Part shown: positions 1 to 9,833 of the stretch, in pieces
Position numbering within the stretch: position 1 is the stretch's first letter
Layout of the letters: each line of letters starts with the position of its first letter
Source of the DNA: Tretioscincus oriximinensis
Lineage: Eukaryota > Chordata > Lepidosauria > Squamata > Gymnophthalmidae
Assembly: GCA_022410635.1 (NCBI GenBank)
Contig: JAJVDF010000374.1
Location: forward strand, 515,983 to 579,982
DNA: 64,000 nt
Reading direction: 5' to 3'
Notes under the pieces: generated by a model
Database searches by the model: none
What the model saw: the letters and a program-made list of their open reading frames with translations, nothing else
Told to the model about the DNA's origin: nothing
Made by a program: the position numbers and the translations under genes

Positions 1-129
1 TCTCGCTCAGCAGCTGGGCCCCTGCTGCCGGTGGCCACTGGCTTGCTGCCTTCCCAGCTGGCNAGTCATTCCCCAGCGTGTGTAGCGGGCAAGGTAAGAG
101 GAGAGAACCAGCAGGAGGGTGGTGGGAGG

Positions 130-752
130 GGAGAAGCCAGAGAACCCGTTTTACTGGAGAAGGTGCAGAAGAGGACAACAAAAATGATCAAGGGTCTGGA
201 GCACCTCCCTTACGAAGCAAGGCAGCAACGTTTGGGCCTCTTCAGCCTTGAAAGGAGACGTTTGAGGGGTGATCTGATTGAAGTGTACAAAATCATGCAT
301 GGGATCGACANGGTGAATAGAGAAAAAATGTTTTCTCTATCACACAACACAAGGACCAGAGGGCACTCCTTAAAACTGTTGGGTAGAAAAGTGAAAGTAT
401 TTTTTCACCCAGAGGGTCATCGGCCTGTGGAATTTACTTCCTGAAGAGGTAGTGGTAGCTAACAGCTTGGATAGTTTCAAGACAGGACTAGACAGGTTTA
501 TGGACACCAAAGGTATAAATGGATACTAGGATGGATGTCTGGATGTTGCCTCTGGGATGGAGCAACAGGCAGGACTCCTGAAATACCATTTGCAGAGAGT
601 CATGAACAGGAGCAGCATATTTTGCTTTCCTCTGTTCGGACTGCCCAGGTGCATCTGGTGGGCCTCTGTGTGACACAGAATGCTGGACTCGATGGGCTGT
701 GGCCTGATCCAGTATGGCTCTTCTTATGTTCTTATGTTCTTATGTACTGCCT
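130..752 (+). mobile_element. CR1 LINE, 3' end (lineage 1)
   Basis: The reading frame gives the C-terminal part of a CR1-type reverse transcriptase ([35 protein letters not shown]), followed by the noncoding tail. The copy ends in repeated TTCTTATG octamers near 722-745, in line with CR1 elements ending in short tandem octamers rather than poly(A). It is truncated at its 5' end and frame-broken near 395-405. About 20 other pieces of this lineage occur in the window. Confidence 0.85.
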
Positions 753-1111
753 CAGAAGGGTCTCATCAACTGGTACCCTTTGGAATCTTCAGGCCACAGG
801 GATCTTCCGTAACATCGATTCTTGCTGTGGTGGTCAGGGGNAGCATTTCTGGTTTCCACTGATGCTGCCTTCACGTGGATGCAGGCAGTAGCTTACCTTT
901 TCCCCCCGCCAATGAGACACAGCTGGATAGACAGCAGATGTCGTTGCCCCTTTCTCTTTTCTGTATCTTATCCACTCAGTGCATGAATGCACACAGGTTC
1001 CCCAAACACTGAATGTCTGATGAAGCNAGTTTTTGATGTGTTTGTATTCCAGGCCCTGTCCCCACTGAGCCTTATTCTGGGCTCCATCTCAATGAAGAAC
1101 TTGGCCTTCAT

Positions 1112-1172
1112 GCNAGTGTAGACTATGGCAGACCCCATTCGGGCTTGCCACAGTCTACACTAGCGTGNAGAT
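1112..1172. repeat. Short palindromic repeat, copy 1
   Basis: Two arms of about 20 bases (GTGTAGACTATGGCAGACCCC and its near complement ending CAGTCTACACT) face each other across a few bases. The same palindrome recurs near 18760-18850 and 26482-26600. The class is unknown; a foldback MITE is one possibility. Confidence 0.6.
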
Positions 1173-1227
1173 GTCAGGCNCCTTTACCGAGATGCATGCC
1201 AGAATATCAAATTATTANCGATAAAGA

Positions 1228-1545
1228 ACCTTTGGGATCGACGACACAAATGGCGCAGTCTCCGAGAGCCGGTCTTTCAACTGAGATATCCGGTTTCAAG
1301 GCCCTGTGTCAGATGTAGAGAGAGCTCAGCACCCTCTACGGGCCTTCAGTTCCAGCCAACTCAGCTGTTCGAAAGGAAGTAGATTTGAAATCTACATTTC
1401 AATGAGATAAATGAGTACCACCATTAACCTGGTGGGGAAGATAGAATACATGTAAGCTTTTGGGCGAAAATTAACCTTGTAAGCCACTCTGAGTCCCTTC
1501 GGGTGAGAAGGGCGGGAAATAAAATTAGATTCTTCTTCTTCTAGG
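1228..1545 (+). mobile_element. tRNA-derived SINE (type 2)
   Basis: The head carries Pol III-like boxes (ATGGCGCAGT for box A, GGTTTCAAGGCC for box B). The body includes ACCTGGTGGGGAAGATAGAA and the tail has GTAAGCC, CTGAGTCCCTTC and GGGCGGGAAATAAAA, ending in a TTC run. At least eight other copies are in the window. The type resembles squamate SINEs, but the family name was not checked. Confidence 0.75.
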
Positions 1546-2690
1546 TTAGATTTCCTTGAAATGTCTCTTGCAGGGAGAGTGGGTGAAGATTTCGCCTTCT
1601 CCTTCTGGTTGGAAGTGGCCACATGCAATTGTTGGGCCACAGTATGAGATAGAATCCCAAACCTCAGAGAGAAGCATAAGCCAAAGAAGACATTTGGCCG
1701 CTTTGCTGCTGGAAAGACGAGCAAAGGTTGCGAGGGAGGGGAAAGTCTCGTGAGATTCGAACATGTGCCTCACTGGAGACCTCCCTGCCTGCTTGATCTC
1801 GGCTTTCCCACCGTCTGTGCAATGTCAGCCACCACTCCTCATCCCCCTGGGCAATCCACCCTCTTTTATGCGCTGTGCCAACGATTCTGGCTCCTTCCTG
1901 CCCCTCCCCACGTTCTCCCACTTTATCCACACAGCACATTTGCTCTGAATCTTCCTCTGGGTCCCCACCCTGTTTGCTCCTTCCGTGGCACCTAATCCTG
2001 GCTTATCCAACTGGAGCTCCTTTCCAAATGGGCTGTAGCAAAGCTAACCAACCCGTTGGCCCTCCTTCTGCCACCAAGCAAAGCTCGGGATATTTTTAAA
2101 CCTCTCTCCTGCCCTCTTTTCTAGCAGAAGATTCGGCCATGTGCGCGCAAGCCCAGAACATGCCAGGCAGCCGGCCATGGCGGGATTTTTCCTTGGTGTA
2201 TTATTTTCCACATTCAGATGACTCACTGACATGAATTTCCATACACCCTTCTGGTCTCTGCAAAAATCTTTCTCCATGTGCTCTGAAACGTGTGCCCAAG
2301 GCTTCAAAGATCTTTATTTGCTCCAGGACCAACCTGCACTACAAATATCCTTTGAAATGGAGCCGGAACGCCTGTTTTCAGCAGGGAAAAGCCAAGGGCT
2401 TCCAGGAATTGCTCAGAGTATGCAAGGAACACCACCCAAAGAAATCCCTTCAAAACTGGCCCTTAAACTCTGAATATTTATTATGTCCCTTATTATTTTG
2501 GGGAGGCCTGTCCACACTGAGCCTCATTCTGGACCGTATCTCAGAACAGGAGCCTGCTATCCACAGGCCTGGGGCCATTTGCACAGGCTCAGTAATATGT
2601 TTTGAAGGCCTAAAATGGATTACTGAAACCATGCAAACAGGACCTAAGAGACAGATCAAGTTAATCCACTTATATTCAAATGGATCAAGT
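1546..2690. other. Unclassified sequence
   Basis: No gene, RNA or recognised repeat was found. Short open frames occur on both strands but none resembles a known protein. A weak similarity exists between 2505-2545 and 1045-1085 (ACTGAGCC, ATTCTGG, ATCTCA), suggesting a small dispersed repeat. Confidence 0.5.
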
Positions 2691-2724
2691 CAAGTAAATC
2701 TGGTAAATGAAGGANTGCCTTCGC

Positions 2725-3245
2725 CATATAGAAGAAGATGATGAAGATGATGAAGAAGAAGATGAAGAAGAACTGGGTTCCAATACCCCGCTTTTCCCAC
2801 CTTTCAAANGGACTTAAAACGGCTTACAAGGGTTATTTTGCCCGAAGGCTGACATTCTATCTTCCCCACCAGGCTGTGGTGGTTCCCATGTATCTACTCG
2901 CAGTCAGTTGCAATTTCTTACAATCCATGCTTTTGAATAGCTGTTGGCTAGAGCTATAGGCTAGTGCAGGGATGGGCAATTAATTTTTCCCAAGGGGCCG
3001 CATGAGAAATTGGGGTGGTTTTAGAGGGCCGGATTAATATAGTTAACTCAGTTCCACCCAATACTGTATATAACTCTGAGCTAAGAGGGGCGGGCCGGTC
3101 AGAGACAGTAGGAGGGCCGCATGTGGCCCTCGGGCCGCCCCTTGCCCAGGTCTGGGCTAGTGGAAGGGGCTCACCCCTCCCCACGTCGGACACGGGGCTT
3201 CCAAATCCTGTGAGAGACCGTTTCCTTAGCAACTGAGCCCATGCA
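2725..3245 (-). mobile_element. Type 2 SINE split by a hAT MITE
   Basis: The reversed SINE runs from a GAA-rich tail (2725-2770) through the diagnostic ACTTAAAACGGCTTACAAGG to 2966, is interrupted by a 188-bp MITE, and resumes at 3163 with the tRNA-like head (GACACGGGGCTTCCAAATCC). The 8-bp TSD of the MITE lies inside the SINE, so the SINE is the older insertion. Confidence 0.75.
2967..3154 (+). mobile_element. hAT-type MITE, 188 bp
   Basis: The ends are CAGGGATGGGCAA and TTGCCCAGGTCTG, imperfect terminal inverted repeats of the hAT CAGNG type. They are flanked by a perfect 8-bp duplication, GGCTAGTG, at 2959-2966 and 3155-3162, the hAT signature. The interior is non-coding. A second copy of exactly the same length is at 19654-19841 on the other strand. 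Confidence 0.88.
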
Positions 3246-3365
3246 TTAAGATCTCAAACAGGCCTCCTGGTAGTTCCTCCCCATTCAGAGATAAGGGCCC
3301 CCCAGGTGCCTACGCTATATAGTTTTCAGTGTTATGTAACAATGTTCCCCTTCAACCAGGCTTTT

Positions 3366-3665
3366 GACTCATACACTGACGCTCCCCTGGAGTTAATTCA
3401 AGGTATTAAATCTAAAATATAAGACCCTACATAATTTGGCCCCCAAATACCTTCTCCCATTATCAACCTGCCCATATCTTAAGATATGTAGAGGACCTCC
3501 TGACCACCCTCTCAGTGGCAAACAGGGTGGGAGTCCATGATAGGACCTTCTCCGTGGCAGCCCCCAGACTGGGGAACAGGCTTCCCTTTGAGGTGCATCA
3601 ATCACCATCTCCCTGCACATTCAGAAAACACTTGAAGACGCACTTCTTTCATCTGGGCTTTGGAA
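3366..3665 (+). mobile_element. L2 LINE, ORF2 C-terminal end
   Basis: The frame near 3515-3660 reads AAPRLGNRLPFEVHQ and FRKHLKTHFF, matching the conserved C-terminal end of L2-type ORF2 proteins. Upstream, the broken frame retains the segment expected before it (tyrosine- and leucine-rich, with NLAPKYLL-like wording). No start or complete domain remains. Confidence 0.75.
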
Positions 3666-3679
3666 GGGCCCCCCAGAGA

Positions 3680-3775
3680 CACGGGGTCCAACTCCCTGCT
3701 CAATGCAGGATTCACTAAACCATCCAAGACAGATGGCTGCCCAGCCTGTCCAGACCTCCAGGTAGAGGAGGAGGC
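3680..3775 (-). mobile_element. CR1 LINE fragment (lineage 2), 3' end
   Basis: Reverse reading includes the phrase AATCCTGCATTGAGCAGGG with GGTTGGACCCC, also seen at the 3' end of the lineage 2 CR1 at 36320-36360. Only about 100 bases remain, adjacent to a type 2 SINE. Confidence 0.6.
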
Positions 3776-3784
3776 AGTGGTGCA

Positions 3785-4075
3785 GCAGCAGCAAAAGGAG
3801 AAGAAGGAGAAGGAGAAGAAGAATCTGTTTTTTATACTCTGCTCTCCTCACCGGAAGGGACTTGCAGTAGCTTTGGGGATTAATTTTCACCCAAAGGCTT
3901 CCATCTGTTCTATCTTCCCNACCAGATTAGTGGTGGTACTTATGAACCTACTTGAAATATAGACTGCAAATCTACTTTCTTTCAAATAGCTGAGCTGGCT
4001 GAAGCTGAGACCTGCAGAGGGTGCTCGCCCCTCTCCACAGCTGAAAGACCGTCTCTTACCTCACTGCACCATTCA
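3785..4075 (-). mobile_element. Type 2 SINE
   Basis: A GAA-rich tail (3795-3825) leads into CACCGGAAGGGACTTGCAG and the body TTCTATCTTCCC; the head with box B complement lies near 4040-4070. It is in the reverse orientation. A short type 1 SINE tail (AATAGGGCGGTATAAAAATG, 4090-4130) follows directly. Confidence 0.72.
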
Positions 4076-4145
4076 TACCTCACTACCACGAATAGGGCGG
4101 TATAAAAATGTAAGTAAATAAATAAATAAAATCCTGTTCAGCCTG

Positions 4146-4915
4146 CTTCCGTGCACCTTCTCCTAATTGCTAGACCCCAAAGGGTGCTCAAAAGGTCTCC
4201 GGTGAACTTGGCTTAAAGTGCTTATTAACCTCTTGCTGCGCAGAATTCCCCTGCTAGGCTGTTCTGGGCAGCATTTTGCAGTGCAGTTGTGTGTGTGAAA
4301 GGAACATAAAATGAGCTTTCCCTCATTTAGATCTCACTCTCACATCTCTTTGGAGCACCCAGCACGGCCTCATGCCAAGCCCAGCAGCTGCACCCTCACC
4401 CATTTATCATGCACACTCTAGCCAGCCCAGCTGTGAAAAACAGGGAGGAGGGGTGGAGGGTATTTTTAATGCCTAGGCACCCTCCCCCTATCCATCGGAG
4501 AGCGCATGCCCGCCCAGCCTCTCTTCTCCTCCGGAGGCCTGGGCGTATTTTTCCATTACACGTCCCGGCAGTCTGGTTCTTTGTTTCCTGCAGTGGAGGA
4601 AACATGAATTTGCTTGCTGACTGCACCACACCCCACAGCATGGGGCTCTCCGTGGGCAACACAAAGCGATGCCTTCAATGCAGACCCGTCCTTTCCTACC
4701 TTTCGAAAAAGTAGAATCTTTTAGATTCTGCTGCTTCTTAGTCCTCTTAAAAATAGGCTGTTCCCTTTCTATTAAAAGAAACCCAGAAAATAGTTTTCTG
4801 CTAAACTATTAAGGTGCAAAAATCCTTATTCAAGTGACGTTCAGCGGAGACCTTTTGAGCACCCTTTGGGGTCTAGCAATTAGCAGGAGGTGCACAGAAG
4901 CACATGGCTGCAAAT
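4146..4915. repeat. Long imperfect inverted repeat, about 0.77 kb
   Basis: The left arm (about 4146-4250) and right arm (about 4800-4915) are reverse complements over roughly 100 bases; both carry AGACCCCAAAGGGTGCTCAA and GGTCTCCG or their complement. They bracket about 550 bases with no recognised coding region. This may be a foldback or non-autonomous DNA transposon, but no clear TSD was found. Confidence 0.6.
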
Positions 4916-7080
4916 TCCACTTTCTTCAACATAGGAGGTGAAAATTTAAAAACCGATTGCTTTGTTCCTTTGCCNGGAGAGAGCGATTTGATCTAACGGT
5001 GCCCTTTGGAAGTGACCAACAGGTAACCCTCTCTGGGGAAAAACACAACAANAGTTTTCATTCATTTTTGTTTGCTGCTTTTTTTTGAAGGTTGTTTCTG
5101 CAAATCACCCTGGTTTTGCTCCCCACTTTTACCATAAACCCTTTCCTGGATCACTTGGAGGAGGGGGAAGTTGATCTAAGAAGATTTTTCTCATTTGGAG
5201 ATCCAAAAGGAATTCCTGGTTTCAAAATGGTTCCCTTTGCCTCCCTCCCCTCAACAACATGGTGGCGGCACTCCAGGCCGTAAAAGACTTTTTAACCCCA
5301 ACGCAGGAGACAGGCGAATCCTTGTGTGTGCTAAAAACCCTAAAAGCCGCAGACCTGGCACATAAAATGCACACGGTGCATAATTTCCGCCTTTCCTCCC
5401 ACCCTGCACTTGAGACACACAATAAGCGTCTTTAAAATATCCATATAGAGAGAAGGAGGGAATTTAGCTTGNNNNNGGGGGGGGGGAACGGACGGACGGC
5501 TGTCTGAAGGGGCAGGAATTCCTGTCACAAAAACTATTCACAGCCGCACTCTATGCATTCAATCTGTGACCCCCTCCTGGAATAAATTAGGACGATAAAT
5601 ATCCAGCCCATCTTTTTTCCCTCATGGTGAATTCTGAGACTGCAAGCTTTGAGGGCTGGAAAGGAAGACATGCAAAACCTTTTGGATTTTCTGACACTTT
5701 GCAGTCACACAATTGAAACTGTGACCTGGTTTCCATCCGACGACGAACCCTAGACAAAGAGAAGCCGGTTACGTAAATGGCACACTAAATGGAGGGCACT
5801 GTGAGGCGAGAACGATCAGGGAAGTGGGCCAATCGCTGGGATAATCAGCCCCGTGGAGGAGAGATGTGCATGAAAAATGTACCATCNCTCAGGAGCGGCT
5901 CTTTGGACAAGGTTGAGGATCAAAACTGGTACCAAAGATCTCAGAAAAACAATCGCTGATACTCATGAAGCTAGAAAGGGTCACGGAAGGCTATTGCTAA
6001 GGAAGTCTGGATGACAGTGGAAGAATGGAAGCAATTCAGCNCCAATGGTGCCCTTTCAAAAATAAAGCAATCCTTAGATATCACGAACAACCGGAGGGGA
6101 ATCTGTAGGCCTCTTTCTTGGAATTTCTTCGGTGTCTATATTGAAAACCTGGACAAAAATTTCGTTATGGTTACGGACAACCCTTGCACTCCCTACAGGA
6201 ATTTGCTGATGGCCAGCTGGAGGGACCAGAAGGCATCTGCACCAGTGTGCGGTAGACAGACCNGATGAACAGTGGAACCTTTCGGCACTAATGAGAAACC
6301 GACAGTGTTTGAAATGCTGGAATTCTTTCCAAGCATGGTGGACGGAGAACGTGAGGTCTGGAACTGTTTTGCAGCCTTAAAACCAGGGCATGAAGGAAGA
6401 GCAGTGGAGAAGCTATCTCTGCAATGAAGAGGCTGAAGAAGTAGATTTGTCTACAAGCCCCCCACATTTTCTCTAAGGTGCCAGAAGGAAAATAACCCTT
6501 GCTAGATATTCTATATCGAAGCAACACATTCTACTGGGTTAAAAAGAAGTGGGTCTAATAAAGAAGATAAACGGAAGTCACAAGAGAATAGCAGAAGAAG
6601 GTTTTTAAAATTGTGTTTTGGAATTGGCAGGCAAAAGTTGTTGGAAGGTTTGCTTTGAAACATAAATGAATTGAAGACTTCTGCAGAGGAGAAATGGGTC
6701 AGAAATTATTCTGTGATAACTTTCAGTTGATACCAGCATGTCGCCAAAGATCCATGCTTTGGATCTTGAGTTTTTAAAAAACTGGGCATATTTTAGTGTC
6801 AACATTGCAAAAGGTAGAGCCTGTGTTTAAAAGGGTGATATAAATTGTAACCAACACACACAGACAAAAAATTGCATGGTTTTTGTTTTTGTTTATTCCC
6901 TTGCAAACAGCAACAAAATGCAAAAGGTTTTTTTAAAATTAACAACTGCAGATGATTAAATTCTCGTTTTACCTGGGGAAAGGGAGTAAGGTGCAGGAGC
7001 ATCTTAACAGATCCTTCCAGTTTCCTCCCATCTGTCACCCCCTTCGCTCCCCGTCTACCTGAAAAGGCAAACTTGCATCT
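4916..7080. other. Unclassified, mostly unique sequence
   Basis: No recognised repeat or gene. There is a G run after five Ns at 5472-5490 (probably a small sequencing gap). A short frame at 6011-6268 (85 codons) resembles no known family. A host intron or intergenic DNA is likely. Confidence 0.45.
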
Positions 7081-7082
7081 TA

Positions 7083-8442
7083 CAGTGTGCAAAATAAGTA
7101 TTTGATACATTGCTGATTTTGCAAGTTTGTGCCCCTACAAAGAATGCAGAACTCTGTCATTGTTATTTGTAGGTANACTTCAATGGTGAGAGCCAGAATC
7201 AAACTAAAAAAAGCCAGAAAAATCACATTGTATAGTTTTTAAATAATTAATTTGCTTTTTGCTGCATGAAATGAGTATTTGGTGACCTAGCAACCAGCAT
7301 GAATTCTTACAAACCTGTTGTTTTTTCTTTAAGCAGCTTTCCTACTCTGCAGTTATTACCTGTACCTGCACCTGCTTATTAATTGCACCTGTCTGAACAT
7401 GTGGCCCACACACAAGACACCTGACCCCATAATCAATTAGACTCCAACCTCTCCACCATGGCCAAGACCAAAGAGCTGTCTGAGCAGACCAGAGACAAAA
7501 CTGTAGAGGTGCACAAGGCTGGGATGGGCTGCAGGGTAACAGGCTCTCAATCTTCCTGGTCTGAGGCTACGTGCAAAATCCCATCATGTGGGATAAGGAG
7601 GATTCAGAAAAAGGTCAGGAATCAACCTAGAACTACACGGGAGGAACCGGCCAATGACCATCTGGATTAAGACCCTGCAGGGCACGCAAGGTTCCCTGTA
7701 CAGCCCAGCAAATGTCCTCCAGGCCGTTTGAAGTTCGCCAGTGACCATCTGGATGGCCCAGGGGAGGCATGGGAGAAGGCCCTGTGGTCAGGTGAGAGCA
7801 AAGTGGAACTTCGGAGTATCGGAAGAAGGAGNACAACCTCAAGGACACCATCCCAACCGTGAAGCATGGGGAGGGGTGATTTCCTACAAAGGGGACAGGA
7901 CAAGGCGCTGTACTGAAGGGAGCTTGGATTGGGGCATCTATAGGAGATGTTAGCCAGCAACTTCCTTCCATCAGAGCAAGGAAGATGGGCCAGGGGTCTT
8001 CAGACATGATAATGACCCAGAAAGATACAGCCAGAGTAACTCAGGAGAGGCTCCCTAAGCAGCATTTCAAGGTCCTGGAGCGGCCTAGCCAATGTGCAGA
8101 CCTGGACCCAATGGGAAGTCTCTGGAGGCAGCTGAAACTCCATGTTGCCCAGCGACAGCCTGAAACCTGGAAGATCTGGAGAAGATCTGGGTGGAGGAGA
8201 GGACCAAAACATTCGCTGCTGTAGGGTGTGCAAAGGTGTTCAAGAGCAACAGGAAACCTCTGACCTCTGTAACTGTAAACGGAGGTTTCTGTACCAAATA
8301 TGGAGTCCTGTTTTTCTATTGCATTCAATACTTATTTCATGGAGTAAAATGCAAAATTAATTATTTAAAAATCATACAATGTGATTTTCTGGTTTGTTCG
8401 GTTTTTTTAATTTTTCCATTCTCTCACCGTTGAAGTGGACCC
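7083..8442 (+). mobile_element. Decayed Tc1-like DNA transposon
   Basis: The left end begins TA then CAGTGTGCAAAATAAG, the Tc1-type start. Long inverted repeats face each other at about 7155-7285 and 8300-8442, sharing AATCACATTGTAT, TTTAAATAATTAATTT and CAATGGTGAGAG with its complement. The outermost part of the right inverted repeat is missing. The interior holds a broken transposase. Length is about 1.36 kb against about 1.6 kb for intact relatives. Confidence 0.85.
7458..8225 (+). pseudogene. Tc1 transposase pseudogene
   Basis: It starts MAKTKELSEQTRDKTVEVHK, the N-terminal helix-turn-helix region of Tc1 transposases that binds the inverted repeats. Later fragments in other frames include DHLDGPGEAWEKALWSGE and HDNDPERYSQ, near the second catalytic Asp of the DDE domain. 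The block that should carry the final Glu (NPIExLW in the family) reads DPMGSLWRQLK, so that residue is lost. Stops (about 7668) and several frameshifts make it inactive. It lies between the element's inverted repeats in the expected orientation. Confidence 0.82.
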
Positions 8443-9620
8443 ATTACTGACCTCTCCATGCTCCGCAGCTGGGAAAACTAGCAAAACCAGCTCGCGGCAG
8501 CGTATCAAGTCCCTTATTTTCCGCGCTGTATTTAAAGCTGGAACGAGAGCGGACGGAGGTGTAGACGGATGGAAGGCGGGTTTCATGGCTTCCCGCCATG
8601 ACGTGCACCAGCCGCCAGGCTAATGCAGAAAGGAGAATGGCGGCGGGTGGGGTCAAGTGGGGGCTGTTGCGATCCATGGACAAGGGGTTAAATGATGGGA
8701 TGCATGCAGGAGGAGAACGAAGGTGCGGTAATGCAGGGAGAAGAATGGGAGGCGCGCACTCACCTGAGGAAGTTGGCCAGGAACAAGGGAAAAAACCACG
8801 GGAACCCCATGGCTACCCGGGTACTCTGGCACCGAAAATCGTGGGTCGGTCGATCCTCCCTTGCCCCGGCGGGTGCCGTTTGGCAAAGGGGGAAAGGTCC
8901 CTAGTCCCCCCCCCCCCAAGAAGCCCCTTTCCTCCCCAGCCAACAAGCCCGTTTGCCCCTCCTTGTGCGCCCCTAACGATCCCGGTGGTTGCAAAGGCAA
9001 AAATCCCTTCCTTCCTTTCTGTGCGCGCCGTCGAGTCTGAAGGCGCAAAGCCTGTCGGCCGGAGCTGGTATGGGAGCCTCCCTCGCTGTCCTTCGACCGC
9101 CTTTCCACGGGGGGGGGGGGGGGAGAAGGGGTGTCAAATGGGGGGGGGAACCCCCTTGCTCCCCTCTGCTTGCTTCCGCCCGGTCCGATCGCCGCCCCGT
9201 CGGTGAGAAAGGGATCCACCCGCCGCCTGCCAGTCCGCTCGGGCGTCTCCCTCGCGCTCTCTGCCTCTTTCTGTTCTTCCCTCTTCCTGGCGGCGCCCCC
9301 TCGCCGGCTTAAACCTGACACCCCCACCCACCCCCGGTCGCCTGCAGTCCCCGGGTTGCTTCCCGTGAGGCGCTGCAGGGGTGCGTTCACACGTGTCGGC
9401 AAGCACGCGTGTACGGAGGGAGGGAGGGAGGGAGGGAGCGTGCGGTAGCAGCAAGGAAGCCACGGTCTGAGCGTTGCTTGGCTGGCCCGTCCACACGCCA
9501 GTGGAGGCTATGGCAGGCCCTGAATGAGGCTCCGTGGGGGTGGGCAGGACTTCAGCCCCGGCTTCCTTGGGTAAGAGATGGATCAGGGACAGGGGAAGGG
9601 ACGGGGAGGGGACAGGCAAT
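8443..9620. promoter_or_regulatory. CpG-rich block, possible CpG-island promoter
   Basis: GC content and CpG density rise sharply relative to both sides, with many CG pairs (GATCGCCGCCCCGTCGG near 9187, CGCTCGGGCGTCTCCCTCGCG near 9236), plus C and G homopolymers near 8909 and 9110. Long open frames on both strands (for example 8653-9402 minus) follow from the absence of AT-rich stop codons and match no family I know. A donor-like GGGTAAGAG lies at about 9569. No exon can be assigned. Confidence 0.5.
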
Positions 9621-9639
9621 GCAGCTGCAAAATGAATGC

Positions 9640-9833
9640 GGGCAGTTTGAATGGGGGCCAGTTTGCGGGACCCTTGCCTGGAAGTCTCCCGGTCTGATTC
9701 CCCACTTGTCCTTGGTGACCTTGGGCCTGTCACAGGTCTGCAACAAAAGCCCTGTNTGCCACCCTATGGTAGGCCGCCCTGAGACCTTCGGGTATAGGGC
9801 GGGATACAAATACAAATACATTAAATAATACCT
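9640..9833 (+). mobile_element. tRNA-derived SINE (type 1, Sauria-like)
   Basis: The head has a box B-like GGTCTGATTCCCC (9689), followed by CCTTGGTGACCTTGGGCC. The tail reads CCGCCCTGAGACCTTCGGG and TATAGGGCGGGATACAAATA, ending in an ACAAATA repeat. The 3' tail resembles the BovB-related tail of squamate SINEs; family assignment is from memory. Confidence 0.72.

Noticed and set aside
1228..1290. tRNA gene candidates in SINE heads
   Set aside because: Box A and B are present but the sequences belong to SINE copies with SINE bodies and tails and lack a proper cloverleaf.
8598..9733. Open frames up to 249 codons on both strands
   Set aside because: GC-rich sequence is poor in stops; overlapping frames with Pro/Gly/Arg composition and no domain. 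No splice structure could be supported.
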